Source of the DNA: Streptomyces sp. Edi4
Lineage (GTDB): Bacteria > Actinomycetota > Actinomycetes > Streptomycetales > Streptomycetaceae
Reading direction: 5' to 3'
DNA: 64,000 nt
Assembly (NCBI RefSeq): GCF_040253615.1
Contig: NZ_JBEJGY010000001.1
Coordinates: 62,001-126,000, forward strand
Position 1 is the first letter of the stretch. Every line of letters begins with the position of its first letter. Under the pieces are notes generated by a model. That model saw only the letters and a program-made list of their open reading frames with translations, was not told the origin of the DNA and did not search any database. Of the stretch, positions 23,846 through 31,573 are shown one piece after another. Made by a program: the position numbers and the translations under genes.

Positions 23846-24030
23846 TGCTGCTCTCCGGTCGCCTCGCGGACGAGGCGGCGCAGTGCGGCCTTGCCCTGGA
23901 AGCGGACGCGGCGGTGCAGGTACTTCTTGCCGCCGTCGAACCCGACTTCGTCGGTGTAGCGGTGGAAGCCAGCGGCGCGGTTGCCGAGGCTGACGCCGGG
24001 ACTGCGGGGGCTGCGGCGAGATCGGGGCAT
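23842..24030 (-). CDS. Small basic protein, 62 residues, first gene of the P3 operon
   Basis: MPRSRRSPRSPGVSLGNRAAGFHRYTDEVGFDGGKKYLHRRVRF and onward: net strongly basic, so nucleic-acid contact is plausible. AAGGAG upstream; only 31 bases from the -10 of P3. Function unknown. Confidence 0.65.
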   Translation of the reverse strand: MPRSRRSPRSPGVSLGNRAAGFHRYTDEVGFDGGKKYLHRRVRFQGKAALRRLVREATGEQQ

Positions 24031-24060
24031 GCGCGTCTCCTTCTTGGTGGATGCGGTGCG

Positions 24061-24096
24061 ACAGTAGCTCTAAACCCAATACGTAAGCAACGGTTT
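24061..24096 (-). promoter_or_regulatory. Promoter element P3
   Basis: -35 TTGCTT (24085-24090), conserved ACGTATTGGGTTT, 18-base spacer, -10 TACTGT (24061-24066). Drives 24030-22619. Confidence 0.85.
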
Positions 24097-24171
24097 TATG
24101 GAGCTTGGCGACGCGTCCTCGGCCTGCTTCGTGGCGGCCCACCAGGCAGACGTCTACTGCGAGGCGCCGGC

Positions 24172-24963
24172 TCAGGTGCCGCGCCGCCGCTCGGCCGCGG
24201 TCGGCGCTTCACCGCGGCGCGCGGTGAAGCCGGGCGGCATCTCGTCATCGAGGGCGTTGCCGACGATGATGTTGTCGTCCAGCCAGTCGAACGGCTCGCG
24301 GCCGCCGACCTCGAGCCACAGGGCTGTGCGGGCGAGGTCGACGGCCACCGGGTCGATGTCGACGCCGAAGATGCACTCGCGGATCACGATCGGCAGGGCG
24401 TAGGGAAGGTGGGCGGCCGGGGCCGGGGAGACGCCGGACACGCGCTCGGCGAGGTGTCGGGCGATCAGCCGGGCGGCCTCGACGAGGAAGACGCCGACGC
24501 CGCAGGCCGGGTCAATCACCAGCAGGCGCAGGGCGGCGCCCGGGTCCGGATCTAGGACGAGGTGGTCGAGCTGGGGGCCGAAGGACAGGCGGCACATCGA
24601 CGCGGCGACCTCGGGCGGGGTGTACCAGGAGCCGAGGGTGCCGCGGGCGGCGAGGCCGTCCTTCTTGACGGTGGCCCGGCCGTCGGCGTCGTGGGTGACG
24701 GTGAGTTGGAGGAGGTACTGGTGGACGTCGCCGAGGTCCAGGATGTGCCAGCCCTCCAGCGAGCCGAGTGCGTCCAGGGCCTGCTCGGCGATCTGGTTCT
24801 CCGGCCGCTCGAGGCGGGGCGGAGCCAGGTGGCGGGCTACGGCGACCCGGTCGATCAGCGAGCGGATCGTGTACTGCAGCGCCGCGCGCCATGGGGCGTG
24901 CTGGGCATGGGCCTCGGCCGCCCGTGCGCAGGCGGTGACGGCTTCCTGGGGCGTGACTGTCAC
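24172..24963 (-). CDS. N6-adenine DNA methylase, truncated after motif I region
   Basis: 263 residues, GTG start overlapping the PAPS-reductase-like stop. An N-terminal helical part is followed by GTLGSWYTPPEVAASMCRL and the SAM-binding motif I LLVIDPACGVGVFLVEAARLI, then IFGVDIDPVAVDLARTALWLE. These are hallmarks of type I/IIG N6-methylases. The catalytic NPPY/F motif IV never appears: after IIVGNALDDEMPPGF the protein ends in a basic Ala/Arg tail. So it should bind SAM but probably cannot methylate. It may be a remnant, a split enzyme or a regulatory subunit. Confidence 0.75.
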   Translation of the reverse strand: MTVTPQEAVTACARAAEAHAQHAPWRAALQYTIRSLIDRVAVARHLAPPRLERPENQIAEQALDALGSLEGWHILDLGDVHQYLLQLTVTHDADGRATVKKDGLAARGTLGSWYTPPEVAASMCRLSFGPQLDHLVLDPDPGAALRLLVIDPACGVGVFLVEAARLIARHLAERVSGVSPAPAAHLPYALPIVIRECIFGVDIDPVAVDLARTALWLEVGGREPFDWLDDNIIVGNALDDEMPPGFTARRGEAPTAAERRRGT

Positions 24964-26039
24964 AGTTCCTCCAGCAGTAGGAGGCCGTCCCCGGCCAGGG
25001 AACAGCCGTCGCATCCGCCGCCCAGGGGCGGCAGGGTGCCCGGTCCGGTGCCGGGGCGCGGTTTGCGCTTCGGAGGCAGGGTGAGGGCGGCGCGGACGGC
25101 GGTTTGCAGCGCGTCGAAGTCGGGGGTGTTGTCGTCCAGGACGACGCCGGGGTCGGGGGCGCCGGGACGGGCGGCCTCCTCGATGAGCGCGGTGATGGTG
25201 GTGTTGGGGTTGAAGGGGATGCCGCGCGCGTACTCGACTTCGGCGTACAGGGCGGCCAGCCGGGGTCGGCGGGCGACGGCGAGCAAGAGGTCGCGGTGGT
25301 TGCTGAACACACACGCGGAGCAGCTGCACCGGCTGCTGCCTGCCCAGTCCCCCGCGCCGGGGGCGGAGTCGTAGGCCCAGTGGTGTGGCCAACTCCCGGC
25401 GTCGGTCCAGTCCTTGACGAAGGAGGTGGTCTCGGCGTGGGCGGGCAGCCACTCGTCGACGATGCGGTGTGTGTTCTCGGTGGTGCGGAGCAGCGGCTTG
25501 CGCTTGCGCCGGTCCGGGCTCTCGTCGGCTCGCAGGCCCAGCACGTTCAGCATCCGGGCGGGCCGGCCGTGGGCCTTCACGAAGGCGCGGACCGTGGCGC
25601 TGAAGGCGCCGTAGATCAGTTTGGTCTTCCAGTCGCCGGTGCAGAACCTGGCCGGGCCGAGCCACGGCCAGTCGCCGCGCTGGGCGATGAAGGTGAGCAG
25701 GTCGTAGGGGACGCCGTCGCGGTGGCGGCGCAGCTCCAGGTGGCGCTCGGGCGGGACGCCGAGGAGGCGGGAGTGCTCGGCTGCGAGTTCACCGACGCTG
25801 GGGTAGCGGACGCCGTTGAGCGTGCAGGCCGGCCACTCCATCGGCCCGAGGGAAGCGTGGACGGTCCACAGCCGGTCCTCGACGCCGGCCCGGACGGCGG
25901 TGTCCCGGGCTATCACGGCGGCTCGCAGCCCGTCCTTGCCGCCGGACAGGTTCACGATGATGAAGTCCTGCGCCGCCACCAGCTCCACCGCGTCGAAGGC
26001 GGCGGGGCCGGTGGCGAACAGGTCGAGCTGGGCGCTCAC
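24960..26039 (-). CDS. PAPS-reductase-like / DndC-like PP-loop protein
   Basis: 359 residues from a GTG overlapping the upstream stop. The PP-loop LSGGKDG is at residues 31-37; GPARFCTGDWKTKLIYG near 155 is the arginine/cysteine motif of PAPS-reductase family proteins. A Cys cluster CSCSACVF (about 254) and a C-terminal CDGC follow, possibly an iron-sulfur site. Family members activate sulfate or, as DndC, feed sulfur into DNA phosphorothioates; phage versions are of unknown role. Here it sits next to a truncated DNA methylase, so a DNA-modification role is worth testing. The last PP-loop residue is Gly instead of Ser. Confidence 0.8.
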   Translation of the reverse strand: MSAQLDLFATGPAAFDAVELVAAQDFIIVNLSGGKDGLRAAVIARDTAVRAGVEDRLWTVHASLGPMEWPACTLNGVRYPSVGELAAEHSRLLGVPPERHLELRRHRDGVPYDLLTFIAQRGDWPWLGPARFCTGDWKTKLIYGAFSATVRAFVKAHGRPARMLNVLGLRADESPDRRKRKPLLRTTENTHRIVDEWLPAHAETTSFVKDWTDAGSWPHHWAYDSAPGAGDWAGSSRCSCSACVFSNHRDLLLAVARRPRLAALYAEVEYARGIPFNPNTTITALIEEAARPGAPDPGVVLDDNTPDFDALQTAVRAALTLPPKRKPRPGTGPGTLPPLGGGCDGCSLAGDGLLLLEEL

Positions 26040-26266
26040 GAGGTTTTCGCCGGGCCGAGGCGGAGGTCCCAGGCGTCGCCGGGCAGGTCCTTGAGCCAGC
26101 GGTTCAGGCACTCGCGGGCGAACGCGGCGTCCACCCGGTCGTCGTCGCCGATGGCACTCCAGAACTCCACCAGGTTCCCGGCCTGGTGCAGCAGGGCCCG
26201 GGCCACGATGTGTTTCTTCTCGGTGATGCCGAGCGGCGGTGTGGAGGTCTCGGTGGGGGTGCTCAT
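26036..26266 (-). CDS. Small hypothetical protein, 76 residues
   Basis: MSTPTETSTPPLGITEKKHIVARALLHQAGNLVEFWSAIGDDDRVDAAFAR and onward: helical. Overlaps both neighbours by ATGA/GTGA. Directly upstream of the PAPS-reductase-like gene, so it may be a partner of it. No family recognised. Confidence 0.65.
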   Translation of the reverse strand: MSTPTETSTPPLGITEKKHIVARALLHQAGNLVEFWSAIGDDDRVDAAFARECLNRWLKDLPGDAWDLRLGPAKTS

Positions 26267-26652
26267 GCCGCGTTCCCCCGGGGCGGGTTGAGGGTGCGGT
26301 GGCCTTCCTCGACGTTCCAGGTCAGGTCGGGGAAGAGGCGGCGGATCTGGGCCTCGGCCCAGGGCCACACCGCCTCCCAGCTCTCCTGGGTCGGCTCGTT
26401 GACCGCCTGGTGCCAGCCCTCGGCGCACTCGGCGGCCTGCTGGCCGAGGCAGTGCATCACCGTGTCGGCGGTGATCTCGTCCGGCAGCGGCTCGCCGTGC
26501 TCCAGGTAGTGGGCGAAGGACTCGAACAGGTGCAGGGCCAGGGTCTCGCCGTCGAGGTGGTGGGTGGTGGTGACGCGCAGGACGGTGCCGCGTCCCTCGG
26601 CGTCGGGGACGCTCTTGTGAGTGGCCGGGGAGGGCGAGGTGTTGATGGGCAT
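26263..26652 (-). CDS. Hypothetical protein, 129 residues
   Basis: Starts MPINTSPSPATHKSVPDAEG after GGAAGG. Centre DGETLALHLFESFAHYLEHGEPLPDEITADTVMHCLGQQAAECAEGWHQ is helical with two Cys. P4 operon. A GC hairpin lies upstream in the 26653-26710 gap. Function unknown. Confidence 0.65.
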   Translation of the reverse strand: MPINTSPSPATHKSVPDAEGRGTVLRVTTTHHLDGETLALHLFESFAHYLEHGEPLPDEITADTVMHCLGQQAAECAEGWHQAVNEPTQESWEAVWPWAEAQIRRLFPDLTWNVEEGHRTLNPPRGNAA

Positions 26653-26710
26653 GGGGTGCCTTCCGTGGTGGGGTTGGGCGGGCCCGGGGGGCACGGGCCC
26701 CCGGGCGGGT

Positions 26711-27094
26711 TCAGTCCTCGTCGGTGTCGAGGTGGTGGCGCAGGTCGATGGCCCAGCCGACCTGGCCGGTGATGCGCCGGGTCTTGAGGTCGATCACGCC
26801 CGGCATGTAGCCGTCGCGCAGGGGCCGCCAGTTGTGCAGGCGGTGGGCGTGCAGGGCGGCGATCAGGCCGAGGGCGAAGAGTCCGTGCGGGGCCTCGGAG
26901 CGGAACACGCTGGTCTCGTGTCCGGGCTCGCCGCCCGGGACCTTGCTGTAGAGGCGGACCTCTTCCTGGCCGGTGGCGACGTTGAGCAGAAGCAGGGCGG
27001 TCTGGACCGGGGCGGTGCCGCCCGGCAGCCCGGCCTCGATGAGGGCGAGCAGCCGGGCGGTGGCGTCGGCGGCAGCCGGTGCGGTCAGTCCCAC
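26711..27094 (-). CDS. Hypothetical protein, 127 residues
   Basis: Probable GTG start inside the end of the preceding gene (10-base overlap); no better start exists before the frame becomes incoherent. TAPVQTALLLLNVATGQEEVRLYSKV and FALGLIAALHAHRLHNWRPLRDGYMPGVIDLKTRRITGQVGW are beta/alpha. No family recognised. Confidence 0.6.
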   Translation of the reverse strand: MGLTAPAAADATARLLALIEAGLPGGTAPVQTALLLLNVATGQEEVRLYSKVPGGEPGHETSVFRSEAPHGLFALGLIAALHAHRLHNWRPLRDGYMPGVIDLKTRRITGQVGWAIDLRHHLDTDED

Positions 27095-27312
27095 TTGCGG
27101 ACCCCGCTCTCCAGGAGCTTGGTCATGTACGGGCGGCCCTCGTGCGGGTCGTGGCCGCAGATGCCGTTGACCTCGCCGGCGGAGTCGTTGGTGAGGGTGA
27201 GGTACTTGCCCGCCTTGAGCTGGGCGACCGCGTAGGCGACTCGCCGCTCCAGCTGGTCCTGGGCCAGGCGCTCGGCGCCGGTCATGTGCGTGGTGTCGGT
27301 GTTCTCGGGCAT
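27085..27312 (-). CDS. Small protein, 75 residues, first gene of the P4 operon
   Basis: MPENTDTTHMTGAERLAQDQ then LERRVAYAVAQLKAGKYLTLTNDSAGEVNGICGHDPHEGRPYMTKLL. AAGGGAG upstream, 41 bases from the P4 -10. Unknown function; the Cys/His pair (GICGHD) is a possible metal ligand. Confidence 0.65.
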   Translation of the reverse strand: MPENTDTTHMTGAERLAQDQLERRVAYAVAQLKAGKYLTLTNDSAGEVNGICGHDPHEGRPYMTKLLESGVRKWD

Positions 27313-27352
27313 CGCCGACTCCCTTCGGGGGTGGGGTTGTTCGCGTGTCCAC

Positions 27353-27387
27353 ACCATAGATGAAACCCAATACGTAAGCAATAGCAT
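27353..27387 (-). promoter_or_regulatory. Promoter element P4
   Basis: -35 TTGCTT (27376-27381), ACGTATTGGGTTT, 17-base spacer, -10 TATGGT (27353-27358). Drives 27312-24172, the operon with the PAPS-reductase-like and methylase genes. The divergent wHTH gene begins 160 bases away. Confidence 0.85.
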
Positions 27388-27543
27388 TCAACGCGGTTTT
27401 GATCTTGACTCTCGGGGCCGATCAGAGCGTTGATGGAGGTGCCCGAGGAACACCGCGAAGGCCTCGCGCCACGGGCAACCGCAGCACCAGCTGCCCCCGG
27501 CCGGGGAGCTCCCGAACGCCCGAAACCGAAGGAAGAGGACACG

Positions 27544-28158
27544 ATGACGAACACCACCGCGCAGGCCCCGGCCGGACTCAAGGCCTCCGAGCAGAAGGCG
27601 CTCGCCGCCCTGGCCGACCATTCCGGCGCGACCGCCTCGGAGATCGCCGCCTACGCCGGGATCGGCGGCTCGACGGCGGGCAAGGCCCTCACCGCCCTGG
27701 AGGGCCACAACCTCGCCTACCGCGAGCGCGGCGAGAAGGACGGCGGGCGCAAGACGGCGGACCGCTGGTACTACCGGCCGGTCGAGACCACGCCCGAGCA
27801 CATCTCCGACGAGCTCGAGGAGACCGAGGCCCCGGCCGACGACGCCGAGCCCGCTACGGCCGAGGCCCTCGAGGCCGACACCGCGCCCGAGACGGCGGCC
27901 ACCGGCGAGCCCGAGGCCCCGGCCCCCGCTGCCGCGCCTGCGCCCGCCAAGCGCCTGGCACGCGGCGACCTGCGGCAGAAGGTCTACGAGTACCTGGAGG
28001 CCCACCCCACCCAGGAGATCGGCCCCTCCGGCCTGGCTAAGAAGCTGGGCCGCAGCGCCGGGGCGGTCGCCAACGCCCTGGCCAAGCTCGCCGACCACGG
28101 CCAGGCCGAGCTGACCGCCGAGAGCCCGCGCCGCTACCGGCTCGCCGGACAGGCGTAG
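27544..28158 (+). CDS. Double winged-helix DNA-binding protein
   Basis: 204 residues, ATG after GGAAGAGG. Two MarR-type winged helices: residues about 14-75 (KALAALADHSGATASEIAAYAGIGGSTAGKALTALE) and about 140-204 (LARGDLRQKVYEYLEAHPTQEIGPSGLAKKLGRSAGAVANALAKL). They are joined by an acidic Ala/Pro/Glu linker. Transcribed away from P4, so it could bind the shared intergenic region. Candidate regulator of the cargo promoters, or a nucleoid-type protein bridging DNA through two heads. No effector domain. Confidence 0.8.
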   Translation: MTNTTAQAPAGLKASEQKALAALADHSGATASEIAAYAGIGGSTAGKALTALEGHNLAYRERGEKDGGRKTADRWYYRPVETTPEHISDELEETEAPADDAEPATAEALEADTAPETAATGEPEAPAPAAAPAPAKRLARGDLRQKVYEYLEAHPTQEIGPSGLAKKLGRSAGAVANALAKLADHGQAELTAESPRRYRLAGQA

Positions 28159-28222
28159 CCGCCCGCCGGGGCGCCCGCACCCAGCGGGCGCCCCGGCCCC
28201 GTATCCGACCGAGGAGGACCCG

Positions 28223-28417
28223 ATGGCCCGCATGCTCAGCAAGACCGCCCGCCGCCACGCCAGCCAGCCCTGCCGCCACGCCGGACGCGGCTGCACCTGC
28301 TACCTCTTCCGCGAAGCCACGACCACCGACCGCCAGCTCGGCAAGCTGCGCGCCCGCCAGCGCCGCCGGGCGCGAGCCATCGAGAAGCGGGACTGGTCGC
28401 GCGCCGCGACCCGCTGA
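28223..28417 (+). CDS. Small basic Cys/His protein, 64 residues
   Basis: MARMLSKTARRHASQPCRHA then GRGCTCYLFREATTTDRQLGKLRARQRRRARAIEKRDW. CRHAGRGCTC could bind zinc; the rest is a basic helix. GAGGAGG upstream, 64 bases after the double winged-helix gene. Function unknown. Confidence 0.65.
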   Translation: MARMLSKTARRHASQPCRHAGRGCTCYLFREATTTDRQLGKLRARQRRRARAIEKRDWSRAATR

Positions 28418-28508
28418 GGACCCGCACGACCGGGCACTCCGCCGCACGGGGCCATGCCCGACCATCGCCGCGCCCCAGCCTCGTCGTCGGCGGAGGCCGA
28501 CCCGGTGA

Positions 28509-28568
28509 CGCCACCCTCTGGTCCCGTACCGCTGCCCCTGATCGGCGGTACGGGACCAGAGGGTGGCG
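28509..28568. terminator. Very strong bidirectional terminator
   Basis: Perfect 23-bp arms, 28509-28531 and 28546-28568, with a 14-base loop. Lies between the plus-strand genes ending at 28417 and the minus-strand polymerase-like gene ending at 28632. Confidence 0.8.
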
Positions 28569-28631
28569 CGCACTGTACGGGCGCAGCCGTCGAGCGCGGC
28601 CAAGTCGTCGTCGCGCCTGCTGTCCGGCCCG

Positions 28632-29660
28632 TCAGGCGGTGCGGCGGCCGGCGAGTGTGGCCGGCCGGACTGCCCCGGGGCCGAAGCGGCGGTTGGCCCG
28701 GTCGACGGCGGTCTCCAGGAGGCGGACGTTCTCCTCGGAACGGTCCAGCGAGATCTGCTCGGCGACCTTGTCGGCGTCCACGAGCTGTTCCGCGCGGACC
28801 GTGACGGCGCGGACCCGGGCCCGCTCGAGGTGCAGTCCGTCGAAGATCGCGTATGCGGTGTCCCGCAGGTCGAAGCTGTGTGCGGTCGCGGCCGGGAGCC
28901 TGCGCGAGCGCACCAGCAGGGTCCGGTCGGCGAAGCGGAGCTGGAGCTGGAGAGCGGTCGCGGCCTGGTCGCGGTCGCGCAGCCGGGCGCCGATCGTGAC
29001 GGCGGCATCCAGGATCGCGCCCCGCAGGACGGCGCGGTCCAGGACGTCTCGGTCGAAGTGCCTGCTCTCGCCGGTGGAGCGGGGCAGTGCCGTCGGGGTG
29101 ACGCGCCGGTAGTCCAGACCGTGGGCGCGTTGCTGCAGGAGGCGTCCCTCCCGACCGCCGAGGATGCGCTGGACGGTGGCGGAGGGCACCGCAGCGAGGG
29201 CGCCGACGGTGTGGATGCCATAGCCCCGGAGAGTGTCGGCTTGGCGCCGGCCGATGCCGTACAGGGCGTCGATCGGCAGTGGGTGCAGGAAGGCGGCGAC
29301 CGCGGCTGGGTCGTCGGGGACCAGGCGGATGCCGTCGGACTCCGGGCGTGCGGAGGCGGTGGCAGCCAGGGCCCAGTTCGCGGCTACGCCGATATGGAGG
29401 TCGACGCCGGACAGCGCGAGGCTGCGCAGCCGGATGATTCCCGCCAGCTGGGCGGGGGTGCGCTGGTGCAGGCGCAGGACGCCGGATACATCGACGAGGG
29501 CCGCGCCGGGTGGAATGACCTGGACGATCGGCGAGATGGGTTCCAGAACGTCGAAGACGGCCCGGTACTGGGCCTCGGGTGTGCCCGGCGCGACCCGCAG
29601 GTGCAGGACGGCCGCCCGGTGGGCGGCTTCGTCGCGGTGGAGGGGTGCGGGCGTGCTCAC
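28632..29660 (-). CDS. Y-family DNA polymerase-like protein without catalytic carboxylates (ImuB-like)
   Basis: 342 residues, GTG start. The palm/fingers remnants (VLHLRVAPGTPEAQYRAVFD, PPGAALVDVSGVLRL, GVAANWALAATASA) and the helix-hairpin-helix LPIDALYGIGRRQADTLRGYGIHTVGALA identify the DinB/UmuC/ImuB superfamily. The metal ligands are missing: the HVDxDxF motif reads VLHLRV and the SxDE motif reads PPGA. That is the ImuB pattern, a scaffold in mutagenic translesion synthesis. No DnaE2 or ImuA partner is visible, so it would have to use the host's. A LexA box stands 13 bases upstream. Confidence 0.85.
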   Translation of the reverse strand: MSTPAPLHRDEAAHRAAVLHLRVAPGTPEAQYRAVFDVLEPISPIVQVIPPGAALVDVSGVLRLHQRTPAQLAGIIRLRSLALSGVDLHIGVAANWALAATASARPESDGIRLVPDDPAAVAAFLHPLPIDALYGIGRRQADTLRGYGIHTVGALAAVPSATVQRILGGREGRLLQQRAHGLDYRRVTPTALPRSTGESRHFDRDVLDRAVLRGAILDAAVTIGARLRDRDQAATALQLQLRFADRTLLVRSRRLPAATAHSFDLRDTAYAIFDGLHLERARVRAVTVRAEQLVDADKVAEQISLDRSEENVRLLETAVDRANRRFGPGAVRPATLAGRRTA

Positions 29661-29672
29661 CCCTCCACCTTA

Positions 29673-29688
29673 TCGAACATTCGTTCTA
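29673..29688. promoter_or_regulatory. LexA (SOS) box
   Basis: TCGAACATTCGTTCTA, one change from the actinobacterial SOS palindrome TCGAAC-N4-GTTCGA. It lies directly in front of the Y-family gene and overlaps the last codon of the gene upstream. Damage induction is therefore expected. Confidence 0.8.
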
Positions 29689-31413
29689 GCTGGTTCGAGT
29701 GTTGGTGAGGTGGGGTCCCAGGTAGCCGACAATCACCAGTCCGGAGGCGTCCGTACCGGCGACGTCGTCCAGGAAGTGCACTCTCGGGCAGAGGTTGCCG
29801 CGTCCGGCGAGCTTGAGGTGGGGCTGCATCTCGACCAGCTCCCCGTCGAGTGCCGGGAACATCCGTTCGCGTCCGAAGGCCTGCATGGTGGCTGTCGACT
29901 CGGCCATCGCAATCTGGTTGACCGGGTAGACCCGGGCTCCGGCGGGCGGGTCCTGGCAGAAGTGGCGGAAGCCGCCCGCCCGGCCCTGGAGACGATGCTC
30001 TGCGTAGGAGTTGAGGGCTGCCAGTCCGCTCCACGCCTTCGCCGCCCAGGTCCGGGCCTCGGCGTGCTCGTCGAGGCCGAGCGTGATCCGGCGGTCGGCG
30101 GTGACCCGCACGTGCTCGAAGGCCGCGATGCGTGCCCACAGCTCCTCGAACGAGGCGGGAATGGCAGGCAGCGCCTCGGTGGCTGCGGCCACCTCCTCCC
30201 AGCGGCCTTGGCTCATCAGCAGCTCGCGCAGCCGGTCGCTCTCGGCCTGGGCCCGCTCGAGCGCGGTCAGGGTCAGCAGGTGGTCCTCCATTTCGGCCTC
30301 CCGCGCGGTGACGGCCGCCTGGAGCTGCTCGGCCAGGGAGGTGTTGGTCTGCTCGGCCAGCTGGAGGGTTCGGCCCTCCTCCTGCAGCTGGTCGCTCGCC
30401 ACTTCCAACAGGCCGGTCAGCAGGGCGACTTCGTCCTTGAGTGCGCTTTCCGCCGCCTCGGGCTGATGGAGGGCGGGGGCGGCCACGGAGCGCGCCTTGG
30501 TCACGGCTTCCTGCCGCTCGCGGCGTTCCTGCTCGGCCAAGTCGGGGAACTGCAGAGCCCGCAGGGCCGTCGGCTGCTGCATGGCCAGGGCCATCCTCTG
30601 GACCGTGCGCGCGACCCCGTGCCAGGCGTGGTCGCCGGGGTCGAGCCAGCGGGCCTGGGCCAGCCAGCGGTGGCGGGCGGCGTCGGGCTCCCAGGCCGGG
30701 TCCACGCCGGGCAGGAAAGTGCGCACCGAGCCGGGGGCAACCCGGTGATGCGTCCCGATAGCGCGCCGGAAGGCGTCGACCGCGTCCTCGTCCCAGAGCA
30801 GGTAGAGGGAGGCGTCGCCCGCCGCGCGAGGCATGGTCTGGCTGACCCGGTCCGACCACAGCGGATCGGGCTGGCGGGGCCGGGCGGCCACAATGACCGG
30901 GAGGGTGCGGGCCGGGTCGCACAGGACATCCACGAGGCGGCCGACGTTGTCGGCCTTCACGCGCAGGCCGTTCACGGTCAGCCGAGAGAGGCCGTCGTTG
31001 AGCTCGAGTTCCCGCACCAGGTCCCGCACCAGCCGGGGCTTCTGGGCCTGCGGCTGCCCGCTGCCGGTGGGGAAGCACTCGAGGTCTAGGCGTACCGCGC
31101 CGGGATGTTCCTGGGGCAGGACGGCGGTGACCGTGGTGCGCCAGGTGGCCTCGGGGGTGTCCTGGCGGAGTTCGAGCCGGGTGGCGTACTCGGAGCCGTC
31201 GGCGGCATAGGCGGCGTGCGACGTGAGGAGCGAGCCGTCGGCGAGGTGGTGGTGGCCGGAGCCGAGCGGCACCGCCCGGTGGTACTTCCCCTTCAGCCAG
31301 TTGCTGAAGGCGCCGCGTACGACGTCGAGCACGTCGCCGCCGACGGCGGCCACGGCGCGGTGCGTGACCGGCATGGCCGAGCGATAGACGAGCGTAGTGA
31401 CGGGATGAGTCAT
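29686..31413 (-). CDS. Large coiled-coil protein of unknown function, sole gene of P5
   Basis: 575 residues, GGAGG before the ATG. Residues 1-300 look like a mixed alpha/beta domain (for example FSNWLKGKYHRAVPLGSG, ASLYLLWDEDAVDAFRRAIG, LPGVDPAWEPDAARHRWLAQARW). A Gln/Glu/Leu-rich coiled coil spans about 320-440, and a C-terminal helical/beta part ends VIVGYLGPHLTNTRTS. No family recognised. It is alone behind P5 and ends 26 bases before the LexA-controlled gene, so it may be a response protein, but this is only context. Confidence 0.75.
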   Translation of the reverse strand: MTHPVTTLVYRSAMPVTHRAVAAVGGDVLDVVRGAFSNWLKGKYHRAVPLGSGHHHLADGSLLTSHAAYAADGSEYATRLELRQDTPEATWRTTVTAVLPQEHPGAVRLDLECFPTGSGQPQAQKPRLVRDLVRELELNDGLSRLTVNGLRVKADNVGRLVDVLCDPARTLPVIVAARPRQPDPLWSDRVSQTMPRAAGDASLYLLWDEDAVDAFRRAIGTHHRVAPGSVRTFLPGVDPAWEPDAARHRWLAQARWLDPGDHAWHGVARTVQRMALAMQQPTALRALQFPDLAEQERRERQEAVTKARSVAAPALHQPEAAESALKDEVALLTGLLEVASDQLQEEGRTLQLAEQTNTSLAEQLQAAVTAREAEMEDHLLTLTALERAQAESDRLRELLMSQGRWEEVAAATEALPAIPASFEELWARIAAFEHVRVTADRRITLGLDEHAEARTWAAKAWSGLAALNSYAEHRLQGRAGGFRHFCQDPPAGARVYPVNQIAMAESTATMQAFGRERMFPALDGELVEMQPHLKLAGRGNLCPRVHFLDDVAGTDASGLVIVGYLGPHLTNTRTS

Positions 31414-31451
31414 CGGGGCGGCCTCCAAATCGGGTGGTCTGCGTCGTCCAC

Positions 31452-31486
31452 AACGTAGGTAAAACCCAATACGTAAGCAATAGATT
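31452..31486 (-). promoter_or_regulatory. Promoter element P5
   Basis: -35 TTGCTT (31475-31480), ACGTATTGGGTTT, 17-base spacer, -10 TACGTT (31452-31457). Just upstream is TTTTGATCTTG, also found upstream of P4 near 27400. Confidence 0.85.
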
Positions 31487-31528
31487 TCAGGGTTCTTTTG
31501 ATCTTGTTTCGCGGCCCCCGAAACGACT

Positions 31529-31558
31529 GCGGGCCGCCCCCGGGAGGGGGCGGCCCGC
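31529..31558 (-). terminator. Terminator of the P6 operon
   Basis: Perfect 13-bp arms 31529-31541 and 31546-31558, GGGA loop, 15 bases after the stop at 31574. Separates the P6 operon from P5. Confidence 0.75.
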
Positions 31559-31573
31559 GACGGTCGGCGGTGA

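Noticed and set aside
24960..26039. Full Dnd phosphorothioation system
   Set aside because: Only a DndC-like PP-loop protein is present; dndA/B/D/E-like genes are not adjacent.
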